DNA of 64,000 bases from Macropodus opercularis (Eukaryota; Chordata; Actinopteri; Anabantiformes; Osphronemidae), in contig CM061097.1 of NCBI GenBank assembly GCA_030770545.1, forward strand, positions 18,432,501 through 18,496,500, written 5' to 3'. The translations under genes were made by a program, and so were the position numbers. How positions within the stretch are numbered: position 1 is the first letter of the stretch; the number at the start of each line of letters is the position of its first letter. The notes below the pieces were generated by a model. That model made no database searches. It was not told the origin of the DNA and saw nothing but the letters and a program-made list of their open reading frames with translations. This document shows positions 1 through 9,880 of this stretch, in pieces.

Positions 1-83
1 ATCCCAAACTCCTGCTACAAGCTAGAGGTGGTGGCTGCGAACTGCAAGAGTGAACCGTTTGACCTCTCAGCTATGGAGAAAAG
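1..83 (+). pseudogene. pde9a: PDE9A-like exon A, copy 1 (5' part outside window)
   Basis: The window opens inside a coding exon in frame 1, ending at a splice donor (AAAAG|GTAGGA). The same exon is complete in the second copy near 20160. The translated part contains SCYKLEVVAANCKSE and resembles the N-terminal regulatory segment of cGMP-specific phosphodiesterase 9A. PDE9A as a family hydrolyses cGMP with high affinity. The next exon (307-394) joins in frame. The cluster lacks several exons a full PDE9A needs, so I treat it as a partial duplicated gene. Family recognition rests mainly on the downstream exon C; this N-terminal piece alone would be weaker evidence. Confidence 0.6.
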
Positions 84-306
84 GTAGGAAGGTGTGGAAT
101 AAGAGAAGGCAGTAGGCAGTATTTAATAACGCTACTCAGGAAAAGTCCGATTGAAAAAGTAAGTCAATTGTGATCACGTTAAATATTCCTATATTTGAAG
201 AAGAACATCAAATTTATAGGGCAAAGCCAATAAGTTTCCACTTTGTCCAAAACAGCTATAGATGGGATGTGTAAGTACTAATGACCTTACTGATGGCGTG
301 TCTCAG
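84..306 (+). other. Intron between PDE9A-like exons A and B
   Basis: A short intron of 223 bp from the GTAGGA donor to the acceptor TGTCTCAG before 307. The paralogous intron at 20346-20568 has the same length and only isolated substitutions. Confidence 0.55.
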
Positions 307-394
307 GCTGCAGGGCTCGGAGAAGAAAATGGAAACTCCTGCAGTCGTGTACGAGATGAAGAAGCAGGTGGATTCATTCAGGAATAAACTGGAG
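307..394 (+). pseudogene. pde9a: PDE9A-like exon B, copy 1
   Basis: An 88-bp exon between acceptor TCTCAG and a weak donor (CTGGAG|GTGCAG). It continues the frame of exon A and reads through a charged helical stretch (SEKKMETPAVVYEMKKQV). This fits the linker/coiled-coil segment between the N-terminal region and the catalytic domain of PDE9A. In copy 2 one codon differs (RNKLE here, RDKLE there). The intron that follows runs only to 817, whereas a normal PDE9A has several exons before the next one seen here, so an internal loss is inferred. Confidence 0.6.
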
Positions 395-817
395 GTGCAG
401 TCATGTGCTCGGTGGCTTTAAAGCTGCCTCTTTGATTTAGAGAAATATAAAATCATTTCATAATAATGAGTTTAGAAAGATGTTACTGGCATGTGACATT
501 CTATCTTTTGCTCCTCCTGTTCTGGAACCTTTAAGGTCTAAAAAGCTTCAATGGCTTTTCGCGGAGCGCTTCCTCATCTCTCAACCTGCATTGAGATTTA
601 CCATTAACATAGACGTTGTTTCCTCTGGGCCTTTATGTTCATTCGACAGAGTGTGAACAGGTTTAAATCATGTCATACAAATTTGGTAAAGCTCTAGAAT
701 AAAAAGGGACTAGAATATGGCCTTGCTATCACATATCCCACTTCTTTTTCCAAATGATGTGCTCAGAACATCTACAGCTCCCCTTCTGACCTTCACTGTG
801 GCCCCGCCTTTAAACAG

Positions 818-940
818 ATGTATGCTTTGATCTGGCTGACTGACCTGAGAAGTAAGATGAACAGCACGGACCTGCTGATCATGCTGACCTCTGCTGTGCG
901 CCACGACCTCCACCACACAGGTTACAACAATGCCTATCAG
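818..940 (+). pseudogene. pde9a: PDE9A-like catalytic exon C, copy 1
   Basis: A 123-bp (41-codon) open exon with good signals: acceptor TTTAAACAG and donor CAG|GTATAT. It starts MYALIWLTDL and ends GYNNAYQ, which I recognise as the PDE9A catalytic-domain exon carrying the metal-binding HD motif. The motif reads HDLHH where class I phosphodiesterases have HDxDH: the metal-ligand His-Asp pair is kept but the later Asp is His. The preceding catalytic exons, including the first metal-ligand His region, are absent between 394 and 818, and nothing of the remaining catalytic domain follows before the R repeats at 1290. Clean frame and splice sites suggest recent origin or retained splicing, but no full enzyme can be encoded here. 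Confidence 0.75.
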
Positions 941-1289
941 GTATATGAGGTTCCCCCTGTATGCTGATCCCAGACTGTTTCCTTCCTCATACGCAGGAGT
1001 TTAACATTGTAACGACGGCAGAAGGCAATTACATTAATTCATCACCTGTGAATTTTTTAATTGCTATTTCTGTGTTAGTGCATTTTATTTCAAACACAAT
1101 TTAGGGCGAAATTCAGCTTCATAGAGATGTTGCATCAAAATACTTCATCCAAGATACACACTAGTAAAATCTGATGAATTACTACCATTTAAATCTTTTT
1201 ATTGTTCTCTCAAATATTTCACTATTAATTATAACAATGGGATAACTATTTGTACATATATACAATATCATTGTACAACTATTTCTACA
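941..1289. other. Intronic/flanking sequence after exon C, copy 1
   Basis: AT-rich sequence with no exon that I can see. It is nearly identical to 21203-21551. The R repeat begins at about 1290 with the motif CTGCTGTCTGCCTCC. Confidence 0.5.
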
Positions 1290-4200
1290 AATCTGCTGTC
1301 TGCCTCCTGTCCCGGATGTCAGGCGGGAATCCAGTCCTGTTTCTTTGGAGCAGGTGGAACTTTTCCCTGGTGTCGGCTGTAACCATCAGTCTGGACTCAG
1401 GCGCCGATCAGCAGACTGTCCATCACGCTTTTATACTAAAAAATAAAACCAATACAAATCAAATCAAGCATCTATTCCATACAGCTGCACTTTCAGTCTA
1501 AAACCTGTTAACTAATGATCAGTAGCCTGAGCATCACAGAGAGGAGACTTGTTGGCTCTCGCCTCAACAATAAGTTAGTATTACAGGTTCAGAGGTTCAT
1601 CGTAAAATACTGTGATGTAAATGCAGTTTTTATGTGATATAAAAGATGGTTCAAAACACTGTACTCACTGTGAACGGAGCATCCGCTGTCCGCCTCCTGT
1701 CCCGAACATCAGGTGGGAATCCAGTCCTCCTTTTTCTGTTTAGAGGAACCTTTCCCTTGTGTCGGCTGTAACCCTCAGTCTGGACTCAGGCGCCGGTCAG
1801 CAGACTGTCCATCACACTTTTATACTAAAAAATAAAACCAATATAAACCAAATTAATCAAAATACAAGCTAAGTTTAACACAATGTTATATGTAAGAAGA
1901 CACAAAAGTTTTAAAGCTATGCCCAAATCAATGCTTTGCCCCAACCTACAGGGAACTCCTGTAATCTGTTAATACGCAAAGCATCTATTCCATACAGCTG
2001 CACTTTCAGTCTAAAACCTGTTAACTAATGATCAGTAGCCTGAGCATCACAGAGAGGAGACTTGTTGGCTCTCGCCTCAACAATGAGTTAGTGTTATAGG
2101 TTCAGAGGTTCATCGTAAAATGCTGTGATGTAAATGCGGTTTTTATGTGATATACGAGATGGTTCATAACACTGTACTCACTGTGAACGGAGCATCCGCT
2201 GTCCGCCTCCTGTCCCGAACATCAGGCGGGAATCCAGTCCTCTTTTTTCTGTTTAGAGGAACCTTTCCCTTGTGTCGGCTGTAACCCTCAGTCTGGACTC
2301 AGGCGTCAGTCGGCAGACTGTCCGTCCCACTTCTGACACCAAGATGTCGTGGAAAAACCTTCTTCAAATGCTGGAACATACTGAGAAAACTAGAGGAGCA
2401 TGTTGGTGTAATGAACCAGCTCAATGTTTAGTACGTGCTGGCATGAGGAAGACATCCTACAGCGAACCACTGTCTTCTGATGGATGTTAACACCAGAGCT
2501 TCTTATATATTGTAACACAATGGTTTAGCCACCCCTCGCATGCTACCTGCTGTCTAAACGCATGTTCCATTTGGCCAACAGACCAACCTGGTAAAGCTTC
2601 TAACTTCCCCATTTTGTTCCCTGTGGTTGTGTAGATTCACTTGGGCCGGTGCTTAAACTTTCAATGGGCTTATCATTCACACAGGGGTTTTCACTCACAC
2701 TGATCTTCCCATCTCATCGTATGGTTGGACCTTATCACACATACTCTAACTTTGGGAGACTCTCTTCAGCCAGGTAGTTTGTATGACACATTGGTTCCGA
2801 GCAACGTACCCTGTAGTGTGCTTATCAGCAATGCACACGGGACACTGAAGGAGTCATCGCAAAGCTTATGATGTTATTATATCAGTCATACGCCCATTTT
2901 ATTCAGATGGGACATCCCTAGATGTATGAATGCTCTAAAACATAAAATCAACTCAAATAAAACTAAATACAAGCTAGGTTTACCACAAAGTGACACAAAT
3001 GAAGACAAACTAAAATACAGTTTTAAAACATAGGCCACAATGTTGCTGAACATTTTCTTACACATGTGGTTGATTCTCTTTAAACCCATGAATGACTTAC
3101 ACAAGGTAAGACTTCAGTATTCGTAATATTCTACATGTAAGTTCACTGTAACTTTCACTGACCACTAAAGAAATTACAGAACGCGTCAGGTGACTAAACC
3201 ATTTCACAGAGCTACACACACATTCTTCACCTACACATAGTTGCTTCAGAACACTGGACTCACTCTGAATGGAGCGTCCGCTGTCTGCCTCCTGTCCCGG
3301 ATGTCAGGCGGGAATCCAGTCCTGGTTCTGTGGAGCAGGTGGAACTTTTCCCTGGTGTCGGCTGTAACCATCAGTCTGGACTCAGGCGCCGGTCGGCAGA
3401 CTGTCCATCACGCTTTTATACTAAAAAAATAAAACCAATATAAATCAAATTAATTAAAATACAAAAGCTAAGTTTAACACTGAGGTACATGTAAGAAGAC
3501 ACAGAAGTTTTAAAGCTATGCCCAAATCAATGCTTTGCCCCAACCTACAGGGAACTCCTGTAATCTGTTAATACCCAAAGCATCTATTCCATACAGCTGC
3601 ACTTTCAGTCTAAAACCTGTTAACTAATGGTCTGCAGCCTGAGCATCACTGAGAGGAGACTTGTTGGCTCTCGCCTCAACAATGAGTTAGTGTTATAGGT
3701 TCAGAGGTTCATCGTAAAATACTGTGATGTAATTTCAGTTTGTATGTGATATAAAAGATGATTCATAACACTGTACTCACTGTGAACGGAGCATCCGCTG
3801 TCCGCCTCCTGTCCCGAACATCAGGTGGGAATCCAGTCCTCTTTTTTCTGTTTAGAGGAACCTTTCCCTTGTGTCGGCTGTAACCCTCAGTCTGGACTCA
3901 GGCGTCAGTCGGCAGACTGTCCGTCCCACTTCTGACACCAAGATGTCGTGGAAAAACCTTCTTCTTGTGGCAAATGCTGGAACATACTGAGAAAACTAGA
4001 GGAGCATGTTGGTGTAATGAACCAGCTCAATGTTTAGTACGTGCTGGCATGAGGAAGACATCCTACAGCGAACCACTGTCTTCTGATGGATGTTAACACC
4101 AGAGCTTCTTATATATTGTAACACAATGGTTTAGCCACCCCTCGCATGCTACCTGCTGTCTAAACGCATGTTCCATTTGGCCAACAGACCAACCTGGTAA

Positions 4201-5080
4201 AGCTTCTAACTTCCCCATTTTGTTCCCTGTGGTTGTGTAGATTCACTTGGGCCGGTGCTTAAACTTTCAATGGGCTTATCATTCACACAGGGGTTTTCAC
4301 TCACACTGATCTTCCCATCTCATCGTATGGTTGGACCTTATCACACATACTCTAACTTTGGGAGACTCTCTTCAGCCAGGTAGTTTGTATGACACATTGG
4401 TTCAGAGCAACGTACCCTGTAGTGTGCTTATCAGCAATGCACACGGGACACTGAAGGAGTCATCGCAAAGCTTATGATGTTATTATATCAGTCATACGCC
4501 CATTTTATTCAGATGGGACATCCCTAGATGTATGAATAATCTAAAACATAAAATCAACTCAAATAAAACTAAATACAAGCTAGGTTTACCACAAAGTGAC
4601 TCAAATGAAAACAAACTAAAATACAGTTTTAAAACATAGGCCACAATGTTGCTGAACATTTACACATGTGGTTGATTCTCTTTAAACCCATGAATGACTT
4701 ACACAAGGTAAGACTTCAGTATTCGTAATATCCTACATGTAACTTCACTGTAACATTCACTAACCACTAAAGAAATTACAGAACGCGTCAGGTGACTAAA
4801 CCATTTCACAGAGCTACACACACATTCTTCACCTACACATAGTTGCTTCAGAACACTGGACTCACTCTGAATGGAGCGTCCGCTGTCTGCCTCCTGTCCC
4901 GGATGTCAGGCGGGAATCCAGTCCTGTTTCTGTGGAGCAGGTGGAACTTTTCCCTGGTGTCGGCTGTAACCATCAGTCTGGACTCAGGCTGGTCAGCAGA
5001 CTGTCCATCATGCTTTTATACTAAAAAAATAAAACCAATATAAATCAAATTAATCAAAATACAAGCTAAGTTTAACACAA
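1290..5080. repeat. R repeat cluster 1 (about 1.6-kb tandem unit)
   Basis: Tandem units whose full period is about 1602 bp (for example the unit start at 3241 recurs at 4843). Each unit holds two related half-units of about 150 bp. Half-unit a is marked by CCTCCTGTCCCGGATGTCAG (near 1308, 3287, 4890); half-unit b by CCTCCTGTCCCGAACATCAG (near 1692, 2205, 3805). Between them lies a block of about 560 bp that is almost invariant between copies (2364-2925 and the equivalent at about 3980-4530). Short open frames recur at the same place in each unit, but flanking non-coding sequence is equally conserved, so they are not called as genes. The last unit is cut at 5080, where block Q begins. Confidence 0.9.
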
Positions 5081-5473
5081 ATGCTAAAGTCAGACATGCT
5101 GGGAAAAACGCTACAAGTGGCCGCGTACAGGGCAGACGCTGCCCCCTCGTGGACAAATACAGGAATGATCCTCCATGACAGTTTTCTAGTGTGACACCTG
5201 ACTTGATCGGTTTTCGTTCAATAAGGTGAACACTCTAATGTTTTAATTGAGCACGTCAAAAAGAAAACATGGAAAACGGTAGCAAACACTGACATGATAA
5301 GTAGTTTTTCAGGCGAAATCAAAAACCAATAGTAACCAGATCACAATAGTAAAAAGAACGTCACAATACACGTAGTTCAAGTAGTTCAAGTAGTTCAAGA
5401 CATTTCCTAACTGATCAGAAAGCATAGCACAAATAACATACAAACATTTTATCTCAGCTGTAAATTGTCTTAC

Positions 5474-5545
5474 CTCTGTCTCTCTGTCTTCGTGGAAATG
5501 ATATGACTGGTACCAGGTTCGTCTGTTTAGCCGACACCACAGTTA
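5474..5545 (-). other. Candidate minus-strand first exon (divergent transcript), copy 1
   Basis: On the minus strand the sequence GACAGAG|GTAAGA forms a strong splice donor about 75-200 bp from the plus-strand start region. The donor is kept in copies 2 and 3 (near 38240 and 59560). No long frame is open in the exon, so a non-coding RNA or 5' untranslated exon is the best reading. The transcription start is not defined by sequence. Confidence 0.35.
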
Positions 5546-5672
5546 CGTGACGTCATCAACCGCCGATCTAGCAGTTGATATTCTGAGCCAATCAGATCCA
5601 AACTCTCGCGTAACCACGACGACCATGACGCAGAGGTACTCGGGGAAAAACGTTGCATCGATAACATCCAAT
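5530..5672. promoter_or_regulatory. Candidate bidirectional TATA-less promoter, copy 1
   Basis: The segment holds a full cAMP-response element TGACGTCA (5548-5555), a CCAAT box in GAGCCAATCAGA (5588-5592) and, at the plus-strand start codon, ATATGGCGGC, which resembles a YY1-type element overlapping the ATG. There is no TATA box at a useful distance. It is locally richer in CpG than its surroundings. Splice donors lie on both sides and point outward (minus at 5473, plus at 5770), which is the arrangement of a divergent promoter. CRE and CCAAT are retained in copies 2 and 3. Confidence 0.55.
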
Positions 5673-5769
5673 ATGGCGGCGTCCGGAACTAGCACACGCG
5701 CTACTCTTTCAGAAAAATGTAAAGTTATAGCAACCGATAGAGAAGGAGTAAAAGCTGAAAGCTGGGCAG
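5673..5769 (+). CDS. Candidate first coding exon downstream of the divergent promoter (copy 1, open)
   Basis: Starts at an ATG inside the YY1-like ATGGCGGC and runs 32 codons plus one base to a consensus donor (GGGCAG|GTAGGT). The peptide begins MAASGTSTRATLSEK and ends AESWA. Splicing to the exon at 6544 adds only a few residues (DTDSCSGS) before a stop, giving a product of about 42 residues. I recognise no family. Copies 2 and 3 stop after 15 codons because the start of the exon differs by small deletions, so coding function is doubtful and the transcript may be non-coding. Confidence 0.35.
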
Positions 5770-6543
5770 GTAGGTGGCCTCCTCAGTGAAATGTTTACTG
5801 TGTACAGTAGCGCTGCTAGATGTTTGAATACACAATAACTAAAGCTAAAGTAGCAATGTCGCTAACAAGCTAACCTAAGGCTAACTGCTGACAATATTTA
5901 CACAACCACTGTAAAACAAGGTTTGGACCATTTTGTTAGCAGTGTATCAACCAGACTGTGTTTCAGTTGTACATGTGTCCTTCCACAGAAGTGTGGTACA
6001 TAATTAATAACGATTTAAATGTTCAAAATTCAATCCTTAATTACTGTATTAAATGAATGAATCAATGAAATCTTTTTTGCCTTTATTTCATAACTAATGC
6101 CTAAATGTGTTACAAGTTAGCAACGTGCTCTGGTTTGTACTTGGGGCTATGGTAGAAACAATATCTGTAGTTCCAACAGCTGTGCAGCATGCAAGCAAGT
6201 GTTGCACACAGCTTGGTAACGCAAAGACAAAAGAAGATGTAAAAAGGTAAAATGTCAACAAAACCCACTCCCTGTTAAAGCTGCTGTCAGGATGCGAACG
6301 CCATCATTTATACTGATGAGGTGAAAACGTATTATGGACGTATGTGCCACATTATTACAGTGTTTCTTGTGCAGTAGACAAGACGGAAAAACATGCTCAG
6401 ATTGATGAAGATATTTTAAGCACCTATCGATAGTGATGGTTGCTGATACTTACTACTTACTTACTTACTTACAGCTTATTAATCTGTAAAGATGTGGTAT
6501 CTATCTGTTGTTAATGTGTTTTTGTTTTTCCCCTGAATTCCAG

Positions 6544-6614
6544 GTGACACAGACTCCTGCAGTGGCAGTTGAGAGTGAGATGCCCCCTGCTTCCAATAAG
6601 ATGTTAATAATCAG
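6544..6614 (+). other. Exon-like segment 2a of block Q, copy 1
   Basis: Preceded by a polypyrimidine tract and acceptor (TTTTTCCCCTGAATTCCAG) and followed by a GTAAAG donor. In phase with the first exon it meets a stop after nine codons. A diverged duplicate with the same acceptor tract lies at 8622-8714. Both are retained in the other Q copies, at about 38963 and 41065, and 60276 and 62340. Confidence 0.4.
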
Positions 6615-7010
6615 GTAAAGACGTAGGGCCATCACTGTGGTCACAAATCATGGTTGTTGCTCTGTACTGTGTGTAGTTTCATTATAATAATAGGAAGCTG
6701 AACACACTACTTATAGTGGCAGCACTTCAAAATGTCATCCGTTTTCACTGCAGCATGTTTGCGTCTCCACTACGTCGCCAGGGCGTCTCTGCCTAAGTAT
6801 TTTAATTTATGCTGTGGGCAAAAAATTATCTTGGTGTTGGTCTCTGTTTAACCACCAGGTGTCGCAAAGTTTTTTACGTATCTCCACTTCACAGAGGCCT
6901 GTTACTGCAGGGGCTGATTATCAGAAACATACAAATGTTTTTATTATGTAGTATCTGATTTCTGTGAATGAATGGTTGTCTAACACGTAGGAAACCAAGA
7001 CCTCCGGTCC

Positions 7011-7078
7011 CGTATGTAGCTTAGTGGTGTCAGTGCGTGACTTTAACTTCGCAACACAAGCAAGTTCGATCCCCACTC
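7011..7078 (+). repeat. tRNA-like Pol III promoter sequence (SINE head or tRNA relic), copy 1
   Basis: An A-box-like TAGCTTAGTGG (7017-7027) is followed about 37 bp later by a B-box-like GTTCGATCC (7064-7072), then a T-rich run. The T-arm and anticodon stem do not pair properly, so this is not a functional tRNA. A tRNA-derived SINE head or decayed tRNA gene fits. The copies near 39435 and 60754 have a worse A box (TAGTTTAGTGG). Confidence 0.45.
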
Positions 7079-7539
7079 GTGTGTTTTTTTTTAATTTTTT
7101 ATAAAGAGCTAAATTTTTTTCTGTAAAACAGCATTTTTGTCTTACAATTATTTTCCGTTGACTACAAAGTTATAATGGCCGTGTCTTTTGTTTGATGTTG
7201 AAAGGCTTTAAAGACAGCAGGCGTCTCCCAAAATATCTACACACACACTGTGTCACGTCTGCTGTGAAAAGTTTCACTTTTAAAGATGTGCTTATAGCTT
7301 TTTAATTGTCAACATTTCTGCCGTTAAGTGAACTTCACCATATTGTTTTTAACTTGTAGAAAATCAACGGCGCTTCATATAGAAACAAAAACCATAAAAC
7401 ACAATTTCTGTATGAAGCCTTCTTACAGCAGGTGTATTCATATGCTAATGGCTCAATGACTGATCGCCTTATTCTGACTGTGATGACTTTGCGCTTTCTC
7501 CAATAATATTCACAAATAAATAATGAAGGGTCAAAAGGT

Positions 7540-7770
7540 TTTCATCTGAACTTTCAGTCCTTTGCTGCTGCAGCCAAGGTGAGAAGTCTCGTTTCCATCT
7601 GACTGCAACGGTCTTAACGTGGGGGAGGGGACGTCTTTGCCTTTAGCTGGATGTCGGTGGAGATTCTCAGTCATCCAGCTGAGGTTGTCTGAAAGTTGAT
7701 TCATGGCAGCTGGACGTCTTTCTTTAGAAACCACCACTTACCCAGGCAGCTTCTTCAGTCAGTCCCTGTA
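7540..7770 (-). repeat. Dispersed teleost repeat, minus orientation
   Basis: On the minus strand this reads a recurring fish repeat core (GAAGCTGCCTGGGTAAG, then AAGACGTCCAGCTGCCATGA). A related core lies on the plus strand at about 20057-20117. It is part of the 7455-8050 insertion that distinguishes Q copy 1. I cannot assign it to a named family. Confidence 0.4.
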
Positions 7771-8621
7771 TTTGCTTTCATTCACTGAATCTAAACAGCA
7801 GCGATGGATTATATACTATGGAGAAGGTTTCGTACAGAAATAGTTTACTAACAATGTTTACTAACCAATAGAATTTTTTACTAGATTAGTTTTAATCACA
7901 TTTTGGAAATCTGGAAAAGTTTAAAATATTGATTAAATCGCAACCCATGCCCACAGAAGTATGTGGAAGTTTGAGGGTTACGACAACAGACTTGTGATAT
8001 ATAATTATTACGTTTTCATCTTAAATTTTAGAAGGCAAGCACAGAATTTAAAACCAGGCAGTGAGGATCAGAGTGAAGGGAACAAACCATCGGACTGTCT
8101 GAAACACAGCAAAAATGCAGTGGAAACGTGGCAGAAATGACAAACCAACGCGGTGGAACACGACACTTAACGGCTACCACTGTATTTCGTACAGATTTGA
8201 GTCAGGGTTTTGTGTGGAACTGTGTTTAACTTATGGTTGAAGTCATGGTTCACCTGATGAACATGTTAGTTCTCTTTCGCTCATGGGGCCCTTGCAGGGA
8301 GTGTACTGTAGCTCATACGTTTAGGATACTACATTTCATTTTTACATCATTGGTGTAACACCTGTCGTTATCAAACCTTAAGTTCTTCTTATTATAATTG
8401 TGCATTTGTTGTACATTCAAAGTTGTATTTTAAATGTGATCCATGGCACCAATTGATATGTTGCTGTGATACTTACTGTTATCCCTAGAAAAGGCCACGT
8501 CATCTTGTCAGTTTTAATGTAGTTGCTTTTTCAGGGATCATTTTCATCCAGTATAAGTTTTAAATTCTATTAATGTTTATAGATGTGATGAATGTGTTTT
8601 TGTTTTTCCCCTGAATTCCAG

Positions 8622-8714
8622 GTAACACACAAGCAGACTCCTGCAGTGGCAGTTGAGACTGAGATGCCCCCTGCTTCCAAAACGGTTCAAACATAGAAGA
8701 TGTTAATAATCAGG
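8622..8714 (+). other. Exon-like segment 2b of block Q, copy 1
   Basis: A second copy of the 6544 exon with acceptor GAATTCCAG and a GTAAAG donor. It carries extra bases (ACACAAGCAGAC instead of ACAGAC) and a longer tail ending in CAAACATAGAAG. The following intron sequence is also homologous to that after 2a, so about 200 bp or more was duplicated inside Q. Coding potential is not supported. Confidence 0.35.
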
Positions 8715-9880
8715 TAAAGAAGTAATGCCATCACTGTGGTCACAAACCATGGTTGTTGCCCTGTACTCTGTGTGGTTTCATTATAACGATAGGAAGCTGA
8801 ATGTCGTACAGATTTGAGTCTGGGTTAGTTTTGTGGAAATGAGTTTGACTTGTGCTTGAAGTCATAGTTAACCTGACGAACAGCTGGGAAAACCTTTTAC
8901 TAAATGGGTTAGATGATGAGTGAGAGCGACTGTTTACCATTTTGAGATAAAAAAAAAAGGTGTGTGACAAACAAAAAAGCAGACACTAGAAGGCTGGTTG
9001 TGATTCAACAGGAATATTGTCTTTAATAAACAAACAACTAACACAACACAAAGCACAACAACTAACTATAGACACTCGCTATGAGGATAAATAGTGAAAT
9101 CATATATGTTAATAAATAAAAGTAACAATTAGTCTATAAAACAAAACAAAATCTTACCTGACTAAGTACAGAGCAAGATGGTCTCTAATAACCAGAATAC
9201 AAAAGCAAGACGCTGACTAACCAGAATTCAAACTAATTGATCAGATACATGAAATTACACGTGTGTTCCGTGAACCAGCTACAAAGTCCAAAGAGACATT
9301 GCCTCAGCTGGCTGGAGAACAGAACTGCCACAGATTGAACCTTTGTAAACGTGCAAACTGCCTGTGTCATAGGTTGATGCACCACCAGGCCACCAGAGAT
9401 GCAGGGTTTTAACACAGCACTGAAGCAGAGGGTCCCACTCCTTTTGATTCTGGAACTAGGAGTCTATTCCAGCTGTCATGTGGGTCGAGAGGAGCGGTAC
9501 AGGTCGCCAGTCCAACAACCAGTGTGTTTGAACAGCTTTTCTGATATCTGATACCTTTCCTTCTTTCTCATAGCAAAGGGAGGTAGGGAGATACTGTTTA
9601 GTTAAAATAGTTTTACAGCATGGGCCATGGCCATGAGAGCATGGCAGCAGAATCTTGATTTGCTTTGTTTCTGTTTCTGTTTCGTCGGAGGGGTCACTGA
9701 CGGTGGAAAGACGTCTCCCTGAGCGCAGCTCAGCCTCAACCTCTACAAAAACAGAGTGAGACATGCTGTAAGGCATCACCTCTTATCTCCATCGGACGGA
9801 TCCTACAAACTCAAAATTACTTATCAACAGGGAAACCTGGTGAGTCATTGACATATTTGCTTCTCATGTGTCCTGGGGAA

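Larger units (their letters stand above)
5081..9880. repeat. Duplicated block Q, copy 1
   Basis: A block present three times in the window (also 37912-41986 and 59180-63598), always oriented the same way. It contains a promoter-like CpG region, short exon-like segments and a tRNA-like sequence, and it ends in an ERV leader. Copy 1 has about 350 bp near 6060-6410 and about 600 bp near 7455-8050 that the other copies lack. It lacks segments found in both others, for example around 39690-39750 and 39870-40500. Copies 2 and 3 are therefore closer to each other than to copy 1. Confidence 0.9.

Noticed and set aside
710..916. Minus-strand 68-codon frame repeated at 20972
   Set aside because: It is the antisense shadow of the PDE9A-like exon C.
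1..940. A functional PDE9A gene
   Set aside because: Essential catalytic exons are missing between exons B and C and after exon C in both copies.
2272..2490. A 72-codon frame repeated at 2272, 22014, 53315, 54905 and 56495 as a conserved small gene
   Set aside because: The surrounding non-coding sequence is just as conserved, some units carry a 7-bp insertion breaking the frame (for example near 3961), and no family is recognisable.
7011..7078. Functional tRNA gene
   Set aside because: A and B boxes are present, but T-arm and anticodon stems do not pair, so only a tRNA-like relic is claimed.
8990..9880. 5' LTR of ERV-1
   Set aside because: An AATAAA-like run and a donor-like site occur, but no matching sequence is found after pol, and no primer-binding site could be identified by eye.
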